The notes beneath the pieces are model-generated. The model did no database searches. It was not told where the DNA came from and saw only the letters and a list, made by a program, of their open reading frames with translations. 64,000 bases of DNA from Dromaius novaehollandiae (lineage: Eukaryota > Chordata > Aves > Casuariiformes > Dromaiidae): positions 40,594,544 through 40,658,543 of the forward strand of contig NC_088101.1 of NCBI RefSeq assembly GCF_036370855.1, in the 5' to 3' direction. A program made the translations under genes and the position numbers. Positions 1-12,330 of the stretch are shown here, in pieces; within the stretch, counting starts at the first letter, position 1, and each line of letters starts with the position of its first letter.

Positions 1-1160
1 TCTGCCCCTAAAATGCAAGGATCTGTGGTTTGAGATAAAGGAGCTAGCAGCACGGTTTAGTCATACCGTTTGCGCAGTAGGCCCTGGAGGATAACGTTCA
101 TAGCCGCCTCGGCACACAGTGCAGAGTCCTGCGCAGCCCCGCTCACACAAACAGCCTTTATTCCTCTAACTCTCCTTGGGATGATGGCATGAAGGTTTGG
201 AAACGGTCACTTTCCTCCCTTCACTTTTCTCCTCACTCAGCCCTGAGCGGCCCATTAATGCTTCTCTAGTAGCACAAAACGCCATAAAAACTCTGAAAAA
301 GGCAACTGAGAAATTCCCTGGGCTTAAAGGAAATCAACTTCTAAATTCAGATTTCAAGCCAGGAGGTACCTTGTGCACAGTAAATGTCTCCTCAATAGAC
401 TGATGCATAAGGCTGCTTTGCTTGGATAGGCAAGCATCTTTGTTAATACCACCGGTAAAATGGGATCCACAACTGGATTTAAAACATCTTTAATAATATG
501 CCATATGATGAAAAAGCAACAGTTATATAAAATATCCAGCTTGCTGATACTACATGAACACTTCCATTAGACTTTAATAATGTTCTATGGGACAATAATC
601 GTCCAGCTGCCTTTTCAAAGCGTTGCTAAAAAAGAAAAAGAAAGAAAGTAAAGGACATGGAGGAATGGCCATAAATTGACCCTTACACTCATTAAACCTG
701 TCTTAGAAGAGATCCCACCTAGCCCCGATCCTGGGTACGTTGCCAGTGCAGGAACAGAGTAGGGGGCTTGCTCCTCCCTTTCTGCAGCCTACTGACGGAG
801 CAAGCTGAGATGCAGGAATTGCCTTCCTGCTCACCTAGGAGCAAGGCAGCCGAGTGTTGGCTCTGCGCAATCCCCATGAACGCTGCCAAAGGAACTGGTG
901 CAGCCTCAGAGGGAAAATAAGTTGCTCACACAGAAAAAGGTCCAGTGGCAACTATTCTGTGTGCAGGATACAGAAATCTGGGGAGCTTTGCAGCAGGCAG
1001 TCCCTGCGGGGCAGGGCTGCTCCTCGTGGGGACGTGCCTACAAAGCTCCGTTGTGCCCTAAGTGATTAAACAGCAACGTGGTTGAACTTCTGCTGAAACA
1101 GGCCATTTCTGTAAAGGTATTAACTTCAGTTTGTTTGGAAAGATTCTGGGGCACAAGGAT

Positions 1161-1241
1161 AAGGCTTTTTAAAATATAGGCCATATATAAATATTTATAT
1201 GGAGCTATGTAAGCTCCATGGAGTGGTATTATAAAAGCCTT
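1161..1241. repeat. Nested inverted repeat (outer stem with two inner hairpins)
   Basis: The outer arms are AAGGCTTTTTAAAATA (from 1161) and TATTATAAAAGCCTT (ending near 1241); they pair almost throughout. Inside them are CCATATATAAATATTTATATGG at 1181-1202, which folds on itself, and GGAGCTATGTAAGCTCC at 1201-1217, a perfect 6-bp hairpin. The last two share two bases, so they may be alternatives. This could be a decayed MITE or a structured element. Confidence 0.55.
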
Positions 1242-2808
1242 TTCTCAGTGGGTATTTGAAAATAAATCTGCAGTTCATGTAGTTTGCAAACACCCATTAT
1301 GTTAAACAGTTTTTCTGCATACCAACTCATTCAAAGACAGACTATGAAAAAGAAGAGAGAGACTAGTGGTACAAGTATGCTATTCTAAAAGACAATTCTT
1401 GATTAAATAAATGAAAAAAACCTCAGAATCCAGCTTCCCTGGGCCAAGCAAAATGGTGATGTGCTTGCAGTATATATGGTGCCATTATTGCCATAACCAT
1501 AGTATAAGGTTCCTCTTCATCAAATCCATTAAGCCCAATTGGCTTAATAAATCTTGTCTTCTGTCTGGGTCAGAGTGAGATGAGATGAGCTCTTATTCAG
1601 TGGAGTTCAGCAGAGAGTAATAACATTTCTACAGAGGCAGCAATGTTTGTAGAGAGAGATAGTAAACTTTTTAGAGAAATGCACCCCAGCAAATCTTGTC
1701 TCAGTTGTATCCTTAGGTCGTTATCGCCAAAGTAACCTTAGAGTTTAGATGAAACATACTACACATACTCATAAAGTACCCAAGTAGAGAATTATGTAAG
1801 ATGACTCCAAGCACTTACATAGAAATTGTTCTCCCTTAAATTTGGGGGTGTTTTATAGTAACTGGTAGAAAACCTTAGCACTTAAATCTTTATCAAGTCC
1901 CTTAGTTCTTCTCCAGACACAGAGACAGTAGCAAGAAGGGAGATGAAGAGGAACGAAGAATAAGGAGAGAGCCCCAAACACTATGTAGGTATGAAAGTTC
2001 ACAGGTGATGTAGTCAGCCTCTTCACTAAGGGAGAGGGGTATCCTGCATGGAGTTTGGTGGAGAAATTTGCTTTGTGCACCTCAGTGAGGATTTGGCTTG
2101 TTGAATCTAGCTAGGATGACACTGAGATAACCAGGAGATTCTGCGAGAATTTTTATGATGTGAAATATTGCCAAAATTGATCTTATCTGGAGAATTCCAC
2201 TGTTATCATTTCCCACTGTGGCTGATGAGAAATGCTTGTGAAACTATCCATTGCTTAAGAGAGCTTCTGTCTCTCAGCCTTTTCATCAATCCAAAACAAA
2301 CCAAACATCTTTGGACTGGCCTTTTCTTTGCACAGGCACCTCTGGTTGCAACATCAGCCTTTGAGCCCCTAGACTGGGCATCTCAATTCTAGGCAGCGGC
2401 ACGCATGAATAGCAAGACTGTTCTGAGAAGTTCAGCAAAACTGCTCTTCGCCCCCTCTGTGAGGCTATAATAATACTTCAAAAGCACTTTGGTGCACCTC
2501 TCTCTCACAAGAAAAACAAAACACAGAAGTGACAGAACGGATCTTGAAGAGAAGTTGTTCATCACTCATTAATGTTTTAACTGCAGTGGATGTAACGAGA
2601 GTGAAAAATGCCAGCTGTTCTGGGATTAATGGTAGTCCTTCAATGGACAGTAAGTTGTACTAAGTCCTATCATAAACGTTTTCTGACAAGCAACTCATTA
2701 TCACAAAGTTAAGGCTTTTAAATGAATGTTTAAGTCCGTACATAATTGTTTTCAGGATCATATCAGAAAGTAGAATATACATCTGGTAATGTTATTCTTG
2801 CATAGCAA

Positions 2809-2833
2809 AACTGCACACAAAAAGTGTGCAGTT
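2809..2833. repeat. Perfect 10-bp hairpin
   Basis: AACTGCACAC at 2809-2818 pairs perfectly with GTGTGCAGTT at 2824-2833 across an AAAAA loop. There is no T-run after it and no gene beside it, so no function is assigned. Confidence 0.6.
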
Positions 2834-3224
2834 AATGTATAAACTCCAACAAAGATGCATTCAGATTAAGGACTCATCTAAAAGTCACTGTAGTCAGATA
2901 ATGCAGTGCTTGGGGATATGCTAGAAAACTGTATTTACATTTGCTGACTGTCATTAATTTCTGACATGTATTGTCCTGTTTTCCCTGTTGTGGTCACAAC
3001 ATTTCAGAAACAAGTGAGAAACAACAGACAATTACATTTTGTCACTTAAAAATTAACACTTCTGTGTAAGTAATGTGGCTAATCAGAACTCTGGCCTGGG
3101 AGGCTGGAAAGCACAGAAGAGAAAACATTTTTAGAGAAATAAGTCTGTGTAGTTAGAAGCAAAAGACCCCGAGCCTACTGGAAACAGTTCAGGTCAAATA
3201 GCGAACATGTTTTTCAGATCCCAG

Positions 3225-6200
3225 GGCCTACCTTGCTTCTCTTGGGGCAACAGGCCCACAAACGACCAAGTCGCACAGGAGGACCAGCTGTGCTTTTGGG
3301 GCTCTGGTAGACTCCCACCTTCTTCCGAATTGCCACACGTGGACAGCTTTGCCACAGCGTGCTGAAGTTAAGGGAGCAGGGCTCCGTGCAAAACCCGCAG
3401 ACAGAGGGGTCTGCTCACATCCCTCCAAGCTGGTAAGGACGGGGGGCTGCATGCGTTGTGACGTTGCTGGTGAGCCCAAGGGGGAAAAGCCCCCAGGCAG
3501 GGTCACCCATCAGGTATCCATCGCCCTGCTACCTCCAGCAGCGATTAAAGTTTGCCCCCCCCAAGTAATAATCTGCAGAATTAAGTGTTATTTCCTTTTT
3601 ATTGGTTCATTTTGAGATCTACTGAGCTGCCTAGAGCATGACTAGCATTTAGATTAAAAAGAAGAAGAGGAGAATAAGAAAAAGACACATCTGTCAACTA
3701 GCAATAATAGCTGAACTGGTCTTATGTGTGATTCGTCACAGAATTGCAGTAAAAGTGCAGACAAATAACTGACTTCTAACATCTGAACACTAGAGGCTAA
3801 AACAAAATACAAATCTGAAGGGATGGCTTGCACTTATTTTCTTTGTAAGTAACATAACATTGCTTGAAGGCTTTGTATATGACTGAATTTTATTTAAAAT
3901 GTAATACGTAAGGCAAGATTTAATGGCTGGCTTACCAGAACTAATAAGCATCTAAAGAAAGGTATCCTAAAATGTTAATATGAGCCTGTTTGAAAAGAAA
4001 CGGCTTGTCTCTAGCCATCTGTTATACACTGGAGTTAAACAGACACAGAAGTGCTTTTTCCTGGAAGCCATCTGCACAAATATTGATTGAGTAATTTCAT
4101 AAAATTCTGATTTAGTAATTTACCAGTTGACGAGGTGATAGTGTGCAGTGTAGGTCTGAGTTCCTTGGTATTTCTACTGCAGCTAAAACAACATTGATGT
4201 GCATTTCTTTTGCCATTAGCATTATTGCAAAAGGAGACATGGGAATCAAATCCAGCATAACCTATTGAGAGAGTCTGTAAAATATTTTCCTATTAACATC
4301 AGAATAAAAAATAATGTGGTATTCCAGAAAATTGAATGGCACTTACATTCCATAATATTCATCAGATACGCCTGCATGGGGTTTTGTTTCTCCTCTGCCT
4401 GGTTTGAGGCTGTGTTTATATTAATTCCATTCAGTTTTATTTTAATTAGTTTAAAATTCTAGGGATTCAAGATCATCACTGTGTTTAAAAGACTGGGTTT
4501 CAGCAGCCGTCAGCAGTGGCTTTTTCATCCCCAAACTATTTGACAGTTGCAAACTTTTTTAAGAGTTTTTTTGGGGTTTTTTTCCCCAGACACTGGCCTT
4601 GTCATGGTGATTCATGCCTTCATGACCCCTGGCCAGATCGCTGACTGCAACCATCTGCCCTAGGGCTGCCCTGGAGAATCACGCAGAGCTCACATCCTGC
4701 TCTCCGGGGGCTCTCCCCGGTCCTCACCACCACCAGGGGAGACGCCAGCTCTCCCTTTTGCACACGCTGCAGCACAGTCACGGCTCTGCACATCTCGGCT
4801 CCTGGACGATTCCTGGCCCAGCAAAACACTTCGGTGGCCTCGCTGCAGCTGATGAACAGGGGCTGCAGGGAGTGGTCCTCAAGGCTGCGCAGTCTTGCAC
4901 AAACATAGTTAAAGCACAATTCCTTGTCCTATGGCATCTCATAGTAACTGAGTTTTCCATGGATAGACTATTCCACCATGGAGCTACAATATTTTCTAGT
5001 TTCATCCCTCACTGCATCAAAGAAGCACCACCTCTCCATGGGAGTGTTAAAGATATGTTTAGTTCAAAACTTTTGTCACTTATTCTTGCTCAATTCTCAC
5101 AGAACTTGACCAATTAGAAAATGGATTTAATCTAAGAGTAAAACACAATTAGCACTACATTTTTTCTCAAAATAGAGAGGAAAGGGTAAAATGTTGTTTT
5201 TAAATATCTTTTGGTGACATGAGTAAGTGAGCAGGCTGGTAGTAAATGCAGGACAAAGCCCAAGGAGGCGACTTTTAATAGCTTCAGTGTGACGGGGGTG
5301 GAGTTCAAGTGCCTGATCCAAGAAGATCATCCAGAAAGATCATGCTGCATGAAACCATACTGGAAGCAGAGGCTCATTTGGCCCTGGATGTTTGCTGCTC
5401 TCGCCTTGGACGCTGGGCCCCCAGCTCCCACCCAAGGGCTAGTGCAGCTGCGGTTAGACAAGAAAGCATCTCATCCGCACTGATGTTCCCGTCACTTAGG
5501 TGCTACCACGGTCTCCTCCTCCTCCCATCACTATATTTTAAGGAGAGCAAGCACTGCTTGGCAGACGGTTACTCAGGAGCAAGCGCCAGGCTCTGGCCTA
5601 GGGTGGTGGGGCTTGGACAGCTCGGGCCACGCCTAACTCTCTCCTTTGCCTGCCCGAGGTGTTTGTCACCTAACTAGACTTCTCCAAACCATGCTGCTAG
5701 GCCCAGGCATGTCAATTTTAGGTACTGGCACCCAGAAGCCTCCTGGGTGTAGTTTGTAGCATGAAGATCGTAGTATATGAACCTCACATCTGAAATGGGC
5801 AATTCCAGTCCTTCTAGAACAAGAATAGAGGCTCATCCCTAGAAAGCACAGATTTAATTTGCACTGTTGCTTTCCTGGTTTGAGTGTGTGGGGGCTGCAG
5901 TCCAAAATACTGGCAAAGAAAATGCAAAATCCGGAAGGGATGAAATTTCCAATGAGTAGGACAAACCTTCTGGAGCTATCCTGAGCGGATGTTTTCCTGC
6001 TGTGCAACTGGAACAGCTACCAACAGCTTGTGAGCACTTTTTTAGCTTATGTAATTCCTTCCTTCAGCCCAGCATGGGTAGGACCACGTGGATCAGCTAG
6101 CAGCTCACTTCGAGCAAGCCCAGATGAAAGCAAAGAGACGGAGCCATGTGGCCAGCAAGGTCAGAGAACTAGTCACAGCAGCGACGACCGAGGGGAGACG

Positions 6201-6319
6201 CGACCTCCTGCAAACGCTGGTTGCCAAAGGAACAGGACAAACTCTGCTCTGTATGCATTGCAGATTAGACACAAAATGATGGGCTGTCACTTCAGCAAGG
6301 GTGACACTATTTGCTAAAA
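3225..6319. other. Intergenic, AT-rich DNA with three GC-rich patches
   Basis: GC-rich, CpG-containing patches lie at about 3225-3570, 4630-4910 and 5280-5700, separated by AT-rich DNA. The open frames in the patches overlap on both strands and have no recognisable domain, which is the usual effect of GC-rich DNA with few stops. No gene is supported. Confidence 0.5.
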
Positions 6320-6505
6320 AAAGGCATTTTAACAGTGAGGAGAGACAGACATGGAAGACATTGCTCAAGGAAGCTTTTCAACCTCCAGCACCGGAGGATT
6401 TAAAGACAAGTTAAACAAACATCTTCCAAGAACATATGAGGTGTAAGTGATCCTGCTGGGGATGGGGAGGATATCTTAAGAGCACTTCCAGCCCTCTTCC
6501 CAGCT
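6320..6505 (+). mobile_element. CR1 LINE 3' fragment, degenerate
   Basis: The stretch follows the 3' part of old CR1 copies. It has an AACAGTGAGG block, then GGAGGATTTAAAGACAAGTTAAACAAAC, which corresponds to the common 'ggaggtttttaagaacaggttagacaaac' segment. It ends in CACTTCCAGCCCT, matching the usual 'cccttccagccct' end. It is 5'-truncated, divergent and non-coding. The comparison is from memory of the family. Confidence 0.7.
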
Positions 6506-7215
6506 GACCTAAGAGCTGTATGCAATCCCACAGCGTTTCGGCCCATGAGCCTTGCTGCTGTCACTTTATCCCCGTAAAATCCCTGCCAAGCTGGCATCGC
6601 GCACAAGCGAGGTGCCCAAACCACTTAGTGCTCTCCATGCAGCTAGCAGGGAAAACAGGAGCGTGCCCCTGTTCCCCAGGGCTCATCCCCCCGGCTCGGC
6701 GCTGAGCTTCCCGAGAGCAGCGTGGTGGGACAGCGCTGCCGGCCCCTCGGACGCTGCTCCTCGAGGGGAGCGGCGGCCGAAGCGGCAGCCACAAGCCATC
6801 CCCCGCGGTGCAGGGTGAGCGAAAGTCTGCAGCCAAAGGGAAAACGCCACCACGACAAGGCTGGGCTGCGCGATCCCTTGGAAAAGGCTGCATTCCCAGG
6901 CGGGAGTGTTGCAGGAGGTGCTCAGGCCTTGACCGAGATGGAGCAGGGCAGTTCACAGGTCTGACAGCTATTGCTTCAAGCTGTCCGTACATCGGACCCC
7001 ACAGCAGCCAGCACCGCCTCTGCTTCACTGAACATCCACGCAACCTCCCGCCTTGCTTCCAGCGCAGGGCAGGAACCAGGGCGGGCAAAAGCCGGGGTGC
7101 TGCGTTACCCCTCGCTTTTCCCGAGGGTCCCGTCTGCAGCAGGTTTTCACAGCGCTAACCCACCAGGTCCGGGACTCCTTGGCCAAACTGCTACGGAGCG
7201 ATCTGCCTGCTCGCT
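6480..7215. other. Strong GC-rich, CpG-bearing patch
   Basis: By hand count there are about 18 CpGs in 6661-6840 alone, and the patch stays GC-rich to about 7210. Several open frames overlap on both strands, the longest 175 codons on the minus strand at 6561-7088. None looks like a known protein. It could be an orphan CpG island, such as an enhancer or non-coding RNA promoter, or a spot of biased gene conversion. Confidence 0.45.
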
Positions 7216-9559
7216 CCCAGCATCTTCCCCAAGTACATTATATAACTGAAAACATATTAAAAGGATGCATATGCATATACACGCATGCATATATATGTAG
7301 CACCCACTTCGCAGTTTGGTTGTAAGACAGCCTTGCAACTTAAAGCTCCTAAATTGTTCACAAAGAAAACCTCTTCCGTATGCAGTAAAACAAAAACTAA
7401 CTTGCACATGCCATGGCTCATGCGTTGTTGGCTGGAATAGCGTTGATTTTTCTTTTTCTTTTTCTTTTTTTTCTCTTCAGTCTGGATGGTCAGGTTTTTT
7501 TCCATGAAAGTAGGTTTTAAGATCTAAAGTTTATTATGCTTATGTCACACTGCGACTTTGTTTAATAGGGAGCAAAATGATGTGAGGGGCAAAATGGGAA
7601 AAAAATACCAAAATGTCCAAAGGATAAATTCAAATGAAGACTCGGGAAAACATTGTCATTTTATGAATTATGCCAGTACTACATTCAAAGCAAAATCTTA
7701 GCTGACTGAAAGAAATACAATCTGTTCTTTATATAAACACAAGAAGAAACTGAAATCTGACCTTCTCTCAGACCTATTTGACTTATTTTGGAATTTCAGA
7801 TTAGCCAAATGTTATCTGTTGAACAATGCTCCTGTGTCAGCTCTCATACTCAAGGATTTGAATGGCACTCCTTCAGAGTTAAAAAAAAAAAAAAAGAAGA
7901 AGAAGAAGAAGAATGGAGAACTTCTTTTGAGGAGAAACGAGCTGTTCTGAGGACAAACATCTACCCAAATTAAATTAACTGCTAACCTAGATATAGGACC
8001 GCAAAGTTCTTGGTTGAAATGCAATACTGGAGCCATTAATGATCCCATTCATTTCCCACAAGATCCTGCTCAATTCCGTAGAGCGTTTTTTCAGGACAAG
8101 CAAGGCGGTCAGCTGGAGCAGAGAGAAGAGCTTCTAGGAGGGACCCTGAATTCCTGGGAATCCGCGTCCCAGAGAGGGCATGGAGACATGGCAGCAGCGA
8201 TAAGGGAGAATAAGGCATCGGGGTGAAACACGAGACAGACCGAGGCTGTTCTGCCTCGAGTGCTGCCAGTGGCCCAAGCCACAGGCGGTGGTGCAGGAGG
8301 CGGCTGCCAGCTCCCCAGCGCTTGTTTTTCCAATTAACCACGATATGAAGCAGAGCCCCAGCCGCTAAGAGCTTTACCTTCTGGGTCCTGCTTATCCCAG
8401 GGCCCAAATGTCACTTTTCAAAATTTTAGAGGCCTTTTATGACCAGAGTCCCATTTCCACTTATAATTACCGCATTATCCAACAGTTCAGGAGAAATAAT
8501 TTAATCCACGAGTCTTAGTTCAGTGGTGCTCCAAATTGTTATCACTGACCACAATTGTATTTATATATTAAAAATGGGATGATAAACATCTGAGGTTCAC
8601 CAAGACAAGACAAGGTAAATGCTCAGCTACACTGTTTGACTGTGAGTAAAATGTTTCACATAAATATTTTATTGAAAATGCGTTACCAATGGAAACATAT
8701 GACTTCTATTTTTTTGGTTAATAAATGGAGTAAAACATTCCATTAAACTACCTTTTCAGGTTTCTTTTCAGGAGATCTCTATACATGGTTACATTTGGAT
8801 GGCTTTTTTCTTTAGTTGAAGTCACAAGAGAAAACATACAAATACCTGTATCATCACCTTAAAAAAAAGAAAAAGGCTCATTTTGCAGTAATAATCTTAA
8901 AATGCAGTCTAAACTACACTAAGCAACACTGAGTCTTGATTAAACTTTGTAAACAGCCCTCTTTATTCCCATCATATGCTTAATACTAGCCAATAACAAA
9001 CATGGAGAAAGCACACTGTGTATCTTATTTCTAATAAAAGAATACAGATTGCCAAGATACTGATTTTTTCACTCCTCATTCCCTCAGCTCTGATATCCTG
9101 CACGTTGTTGCAGATCCTTTCCTTCCTTTCTTTGCAACACATGCCACAACCACGAGAAGGGTCAGACCGACAGGTTTTCCAACCAAACACAGGGCACATG
9201 GCAGCACGAAAAATTACAGGGCTAATGCAAATTGATGGAGCTCTCCTGGAGACAGACCTCTTCCAAGATCAGGACCCCAGTAGTGTTTGATCTGTTGTAA
9301 CTGGTCCTGGCGGTACCATCTGAGAGGTGGACAGCTGCTACCGGAGCAGCTCCAAGATGCTCTCGTTTCACCTGAATAGTTAACGGTAGCTCACAACTGA
9401 CCTCGTTGTTACAAAACTAATAGCTTAAGGTGAAAGACTCCGAGGTGAGAAAAACAATTCCAGAAGCTAAACGTCTCTGCATTTTCCAGCAACACAAGGT
9501 GAGACCAATTTTTCAAGAAATGGTCTTTTGGAAAAGCGAACAACAGCGGGACTCTTTGC
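7216..9559. other. Intergenic, AT-rich with small simple repeats
   Basis: No gene is seen. There is a pyrimidine tract at 7446-7479 and an A-run followed by (GAA)6 at 7881-7913. A moderate GC patch sits at about 8080-8410. The rest is ordinary AT-rich DNA. Confidence 0.5.
7881..7913 (+). repeat. A15 followed by (GAA)6
   Basis: Fifteen A residues at 7881-7895 run directly into six GAA triplets at 7896-7913. This looks like a poly(A)-derived microsatellite. The charged or phenylalanine-rich frames across it are products of the repeat. Confidence 0.85.
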
Positions 9560-10545
9560 ATGCTGTGCACGGCACGTCCTATTTACCCCTTGGAAACATC
9601 AGATTTAGGATCGTGTGAGCTGTGGCCCCGGCAGATGTTTGCAGCTCTCGAAGCATGCCCAGTAACAAACCATGGTGAACACTGCCACAAAAAGGCCGTT
9701 TTCTGGGCGCTCCTCCTTTACCGCCCCCCCCTCCAGCCGCAGGGGGTCTTGGACCGCCAACGAGCTCCAAGGGGAAGAGCACTTCTTTACGAAAACAGCA
9801 CAAACCGGCCCTAATAAGCCTTATTCCCAGCTGCATTAATGAAGCTGTCAGTGGTCTCTCTGTCAAAGCCTCCTCCAGCACCCGGGTCTTACTGCGCCCT
9901 GTACAAAGCCCGGAGCAGCCGCCAGCGTTTGCAGCCCGTCCAGCAAAGCCGCCCCGGCAGACCCATCGGCGGGTCCGTGCTGCTGGGTTGTATCTGTCCC
10001 TTTGATCCCGCAGTAGGTACCTGTTCGTCACGGAGGAACCCATCTCTGATCGGATTTCTAACGTACAGCAAACACTGAATCAACAGAGCAGGAGCCAGCG
10101 GCAGGGCTCTAACAACTACCATAGCTGCCTGCTACCAGGTCTCGGGCCACCAGGGAACGTGGACTAATTCACTGTAATTCATTTAATATGTTTAGTCTGA
10201 GCAACATAATTCCAGCCCGATAGACATCTGAGAAATCCCTCATCAGTGCTAATTGCGAATAGGTCAGCACGGCACGTGAGCGGCCCAGGGCCGGGGCACC
10301 GCGCAGGGGAGCCCGCAGCCCCCACGGCCCCCTGCAATGCTGCAGACGACCCAGGACATATTTTTTAGGTTTTGAAAATCCTATGCGGGGCCCATGCAAA
10401 TCATTGCCTGACCCTCGCAGGCCCTCACCCTCTCCGCGAGCCACACACTGATTTGCACGCGAGGGTTTGCCGTCTATCGTCTCTCCCCAAACGTAGCTGA
10501 TGCTGGCTTCACCTCTTGTCACTGCTTCTGCGCAGCTGGGAAGGT
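9560..10545. other. GC-rich, CpG-bearing patch
   Basis: A broad GC-rich stretch with overlapping open frames on both strands, the longest 154 codons (minus, 9579-10043). It has no recognisable domain, splice pattern or start context, so I do not call a gene. Confidence 0.4.
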
Positions 10546-11859
10546 CTGAACTCCAGGAGCGGGAAATTTCCTCCTTCAGACACAGATAAGTTAAGACAGA
10601 TACAAGATACCATATCCCAGTCTAATTTATTTTGAAGTATGTACATTCCTGAACAAGGATATTAGATGGCAAAAGCAAAGAGAGCTTAATAGCTCGCAGA
10701 TGATGCACGCGCACTTTGCGATCTCCAGCAGCCAGCTGCACCCCCTCCCCAGCTCATGCCCTTCACTCTTTGCTTGCCTCAAGCTTTCCTCCAAGTGTGT
10801 AAAAATATTAAGTCCTACAGCCACTTCCCCTCCCCCCCGATGGCCTTGGCGACTTTGCAACACGAAATGAAACCCATCTGAACTGAAGAATCAGCAAAAC
10901 TTTTTATAATTCTAAGACTCAGATATCTGTTGACAGCAGATACTCAGTTAAAAGGCATCAACTGTCCTCATCAATTCAACGGATTTACTGCTGAATGGGC
11001 CCCAAACTAAGTCATCATTATTATCACATCTTTATTACTTTGGCTACATCACGTAAGGCCAGACCTTATTTTGTGACCCTTATCTGTGACCCTGTGTCAC
11101 AGATATACAGAATTGTCAACAACAATGTCTAAAAAAATTCTACTTAAAGCCTGCTATTATATTTATATTTGATACCTGCTTACGCCTACTGATTTCTGTG
11201 ATGCCACTTCACTAGTTCGAGTCTTGCTGGAGATGTAACCCAGCCCTCTGGGTCTCTAGGCCCCCGTGTAAATCTGGCAGTCGTACAAGCGTACCTGGGC
11301 TTTTTTGCCATTCACTGTAGCCATCAGCAAACACAAGTCTACAAGTGATCACGGCCCAATTCAAACATACAGCGACAATGATCACTAGTGAAGGCCTCTC
11401 TCAAGAACGGGTCACACGAGATAGCTGCAGTCCCTTCTTGGAAACCTACCCAGCAAAGAGAAACCCATTTTCCAGTGCGCCAGGAGCACCGGTGATTTAC
11501 CACGACTCCAAGACGTATCACCTCAGCGAGAAGGGCTGCACACAAACCTCCCTTCCTCTCCCCAGGCTTCGGCCGCAGTTCTTAGCAGATCAGTCTTACC
11601 GACGTAAAAACAAGGAAAAAACCCTCCTCCTCTCCCAGCATGCTGGCTCCAACAATGACTTTAATGACACCTTAACTTAGCATACATCTCTTATTCTATG
11701 CCCACAAAGGTAATGATACCTCAAAAATAACCCTCAAAACCGAGTCCCACTGACACTGATCAAGGTGACAGAAAGCAACCTTTCAAAAGAAAGAAGAAAA
11801 CCCAGCGAATGCTGTGATAAGATACAAAAAGAACTGTAAAAGACCATCTCCAAGCAGCC
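10546..11859. other. Intergenic, no gene seen
   Basis: Mixed composition, mostly AT-rich. Short frames only. The part at about 10980-11120 is AT-rich and non-repetitive and might be a conserved non-coding element, but nothing in the single sequence proves this. Confidence 0.4.
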
Positions 11860-12330
11860 GTATGAAATGGCTCATGTCCTTCAGGTCCAGTGTCCCAGCG
11901 GTGCCACTCCAGCCTCTTGCTCAACAGTGCCTGCGTCCTCTCTCAAAATTCGTTTTCCTTCCTCTTCCCTCAGTCCAGCACCGGCCCAGGAAGCGTCCCT
12001 GAGCAGCAGCAGCGGTCCCCCCGCCCCGGGGGGGTCCCACTTGCCAGGGCAGGACCACGCCGGCAGGCGTCCGTCCGGACGCGCCACGAGCTGCCTTCGG
12101 GCCGAGCGCCACGGCATGCGGGAGACCTCCCCCTCCTTCCAACAAATCCCCCCCCGCCCTCGGAGCGGCGGGCAACCGACCACACCGAAAACACGTCCTT
12201 AAAAAACAGCCCTGCCCCACGAAGCGATGAGGCAGCTCGGCGGAGCAAGTGGAAACTTCACCTGAGCAACGGCTGCAGGTTTTGGCCAGAGCTTCCTTGG
12301 CCCATTTGCCACTTGCTGTGAAACTTCTTA
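11860..12330. other. Strong GC-rich, CpG-bearing patch
   Basis: About 23 CpGs fall in roughly 200 bases from 12010 by hand count. C and G runs occur at 12018-12035 and 12147-12156. Frames of 100-157 codons overlap on both strands and all lack domains. It fits an orphan CpG island better than a coding exon. Confidence 0.45.

Larger units (their letters stand above)
1..3224. other. Intergenic, AT-leaning, no gene seen
   Basis: No coding sequence, RNA gene or known repeat is recognisable. All open frames are short and have no domain. The stretch contains a nested inverted repeat at 1161-1241 and a perfect hairpin at 2809-2833, listed separately. Confidence 0.6.

Noticed and set aside
6561..7088. 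175-codon minus frame
   Set aside because: In a GC-rich patch with overlapping frames on both strands; no domain, no signal peptide, no splice structure.
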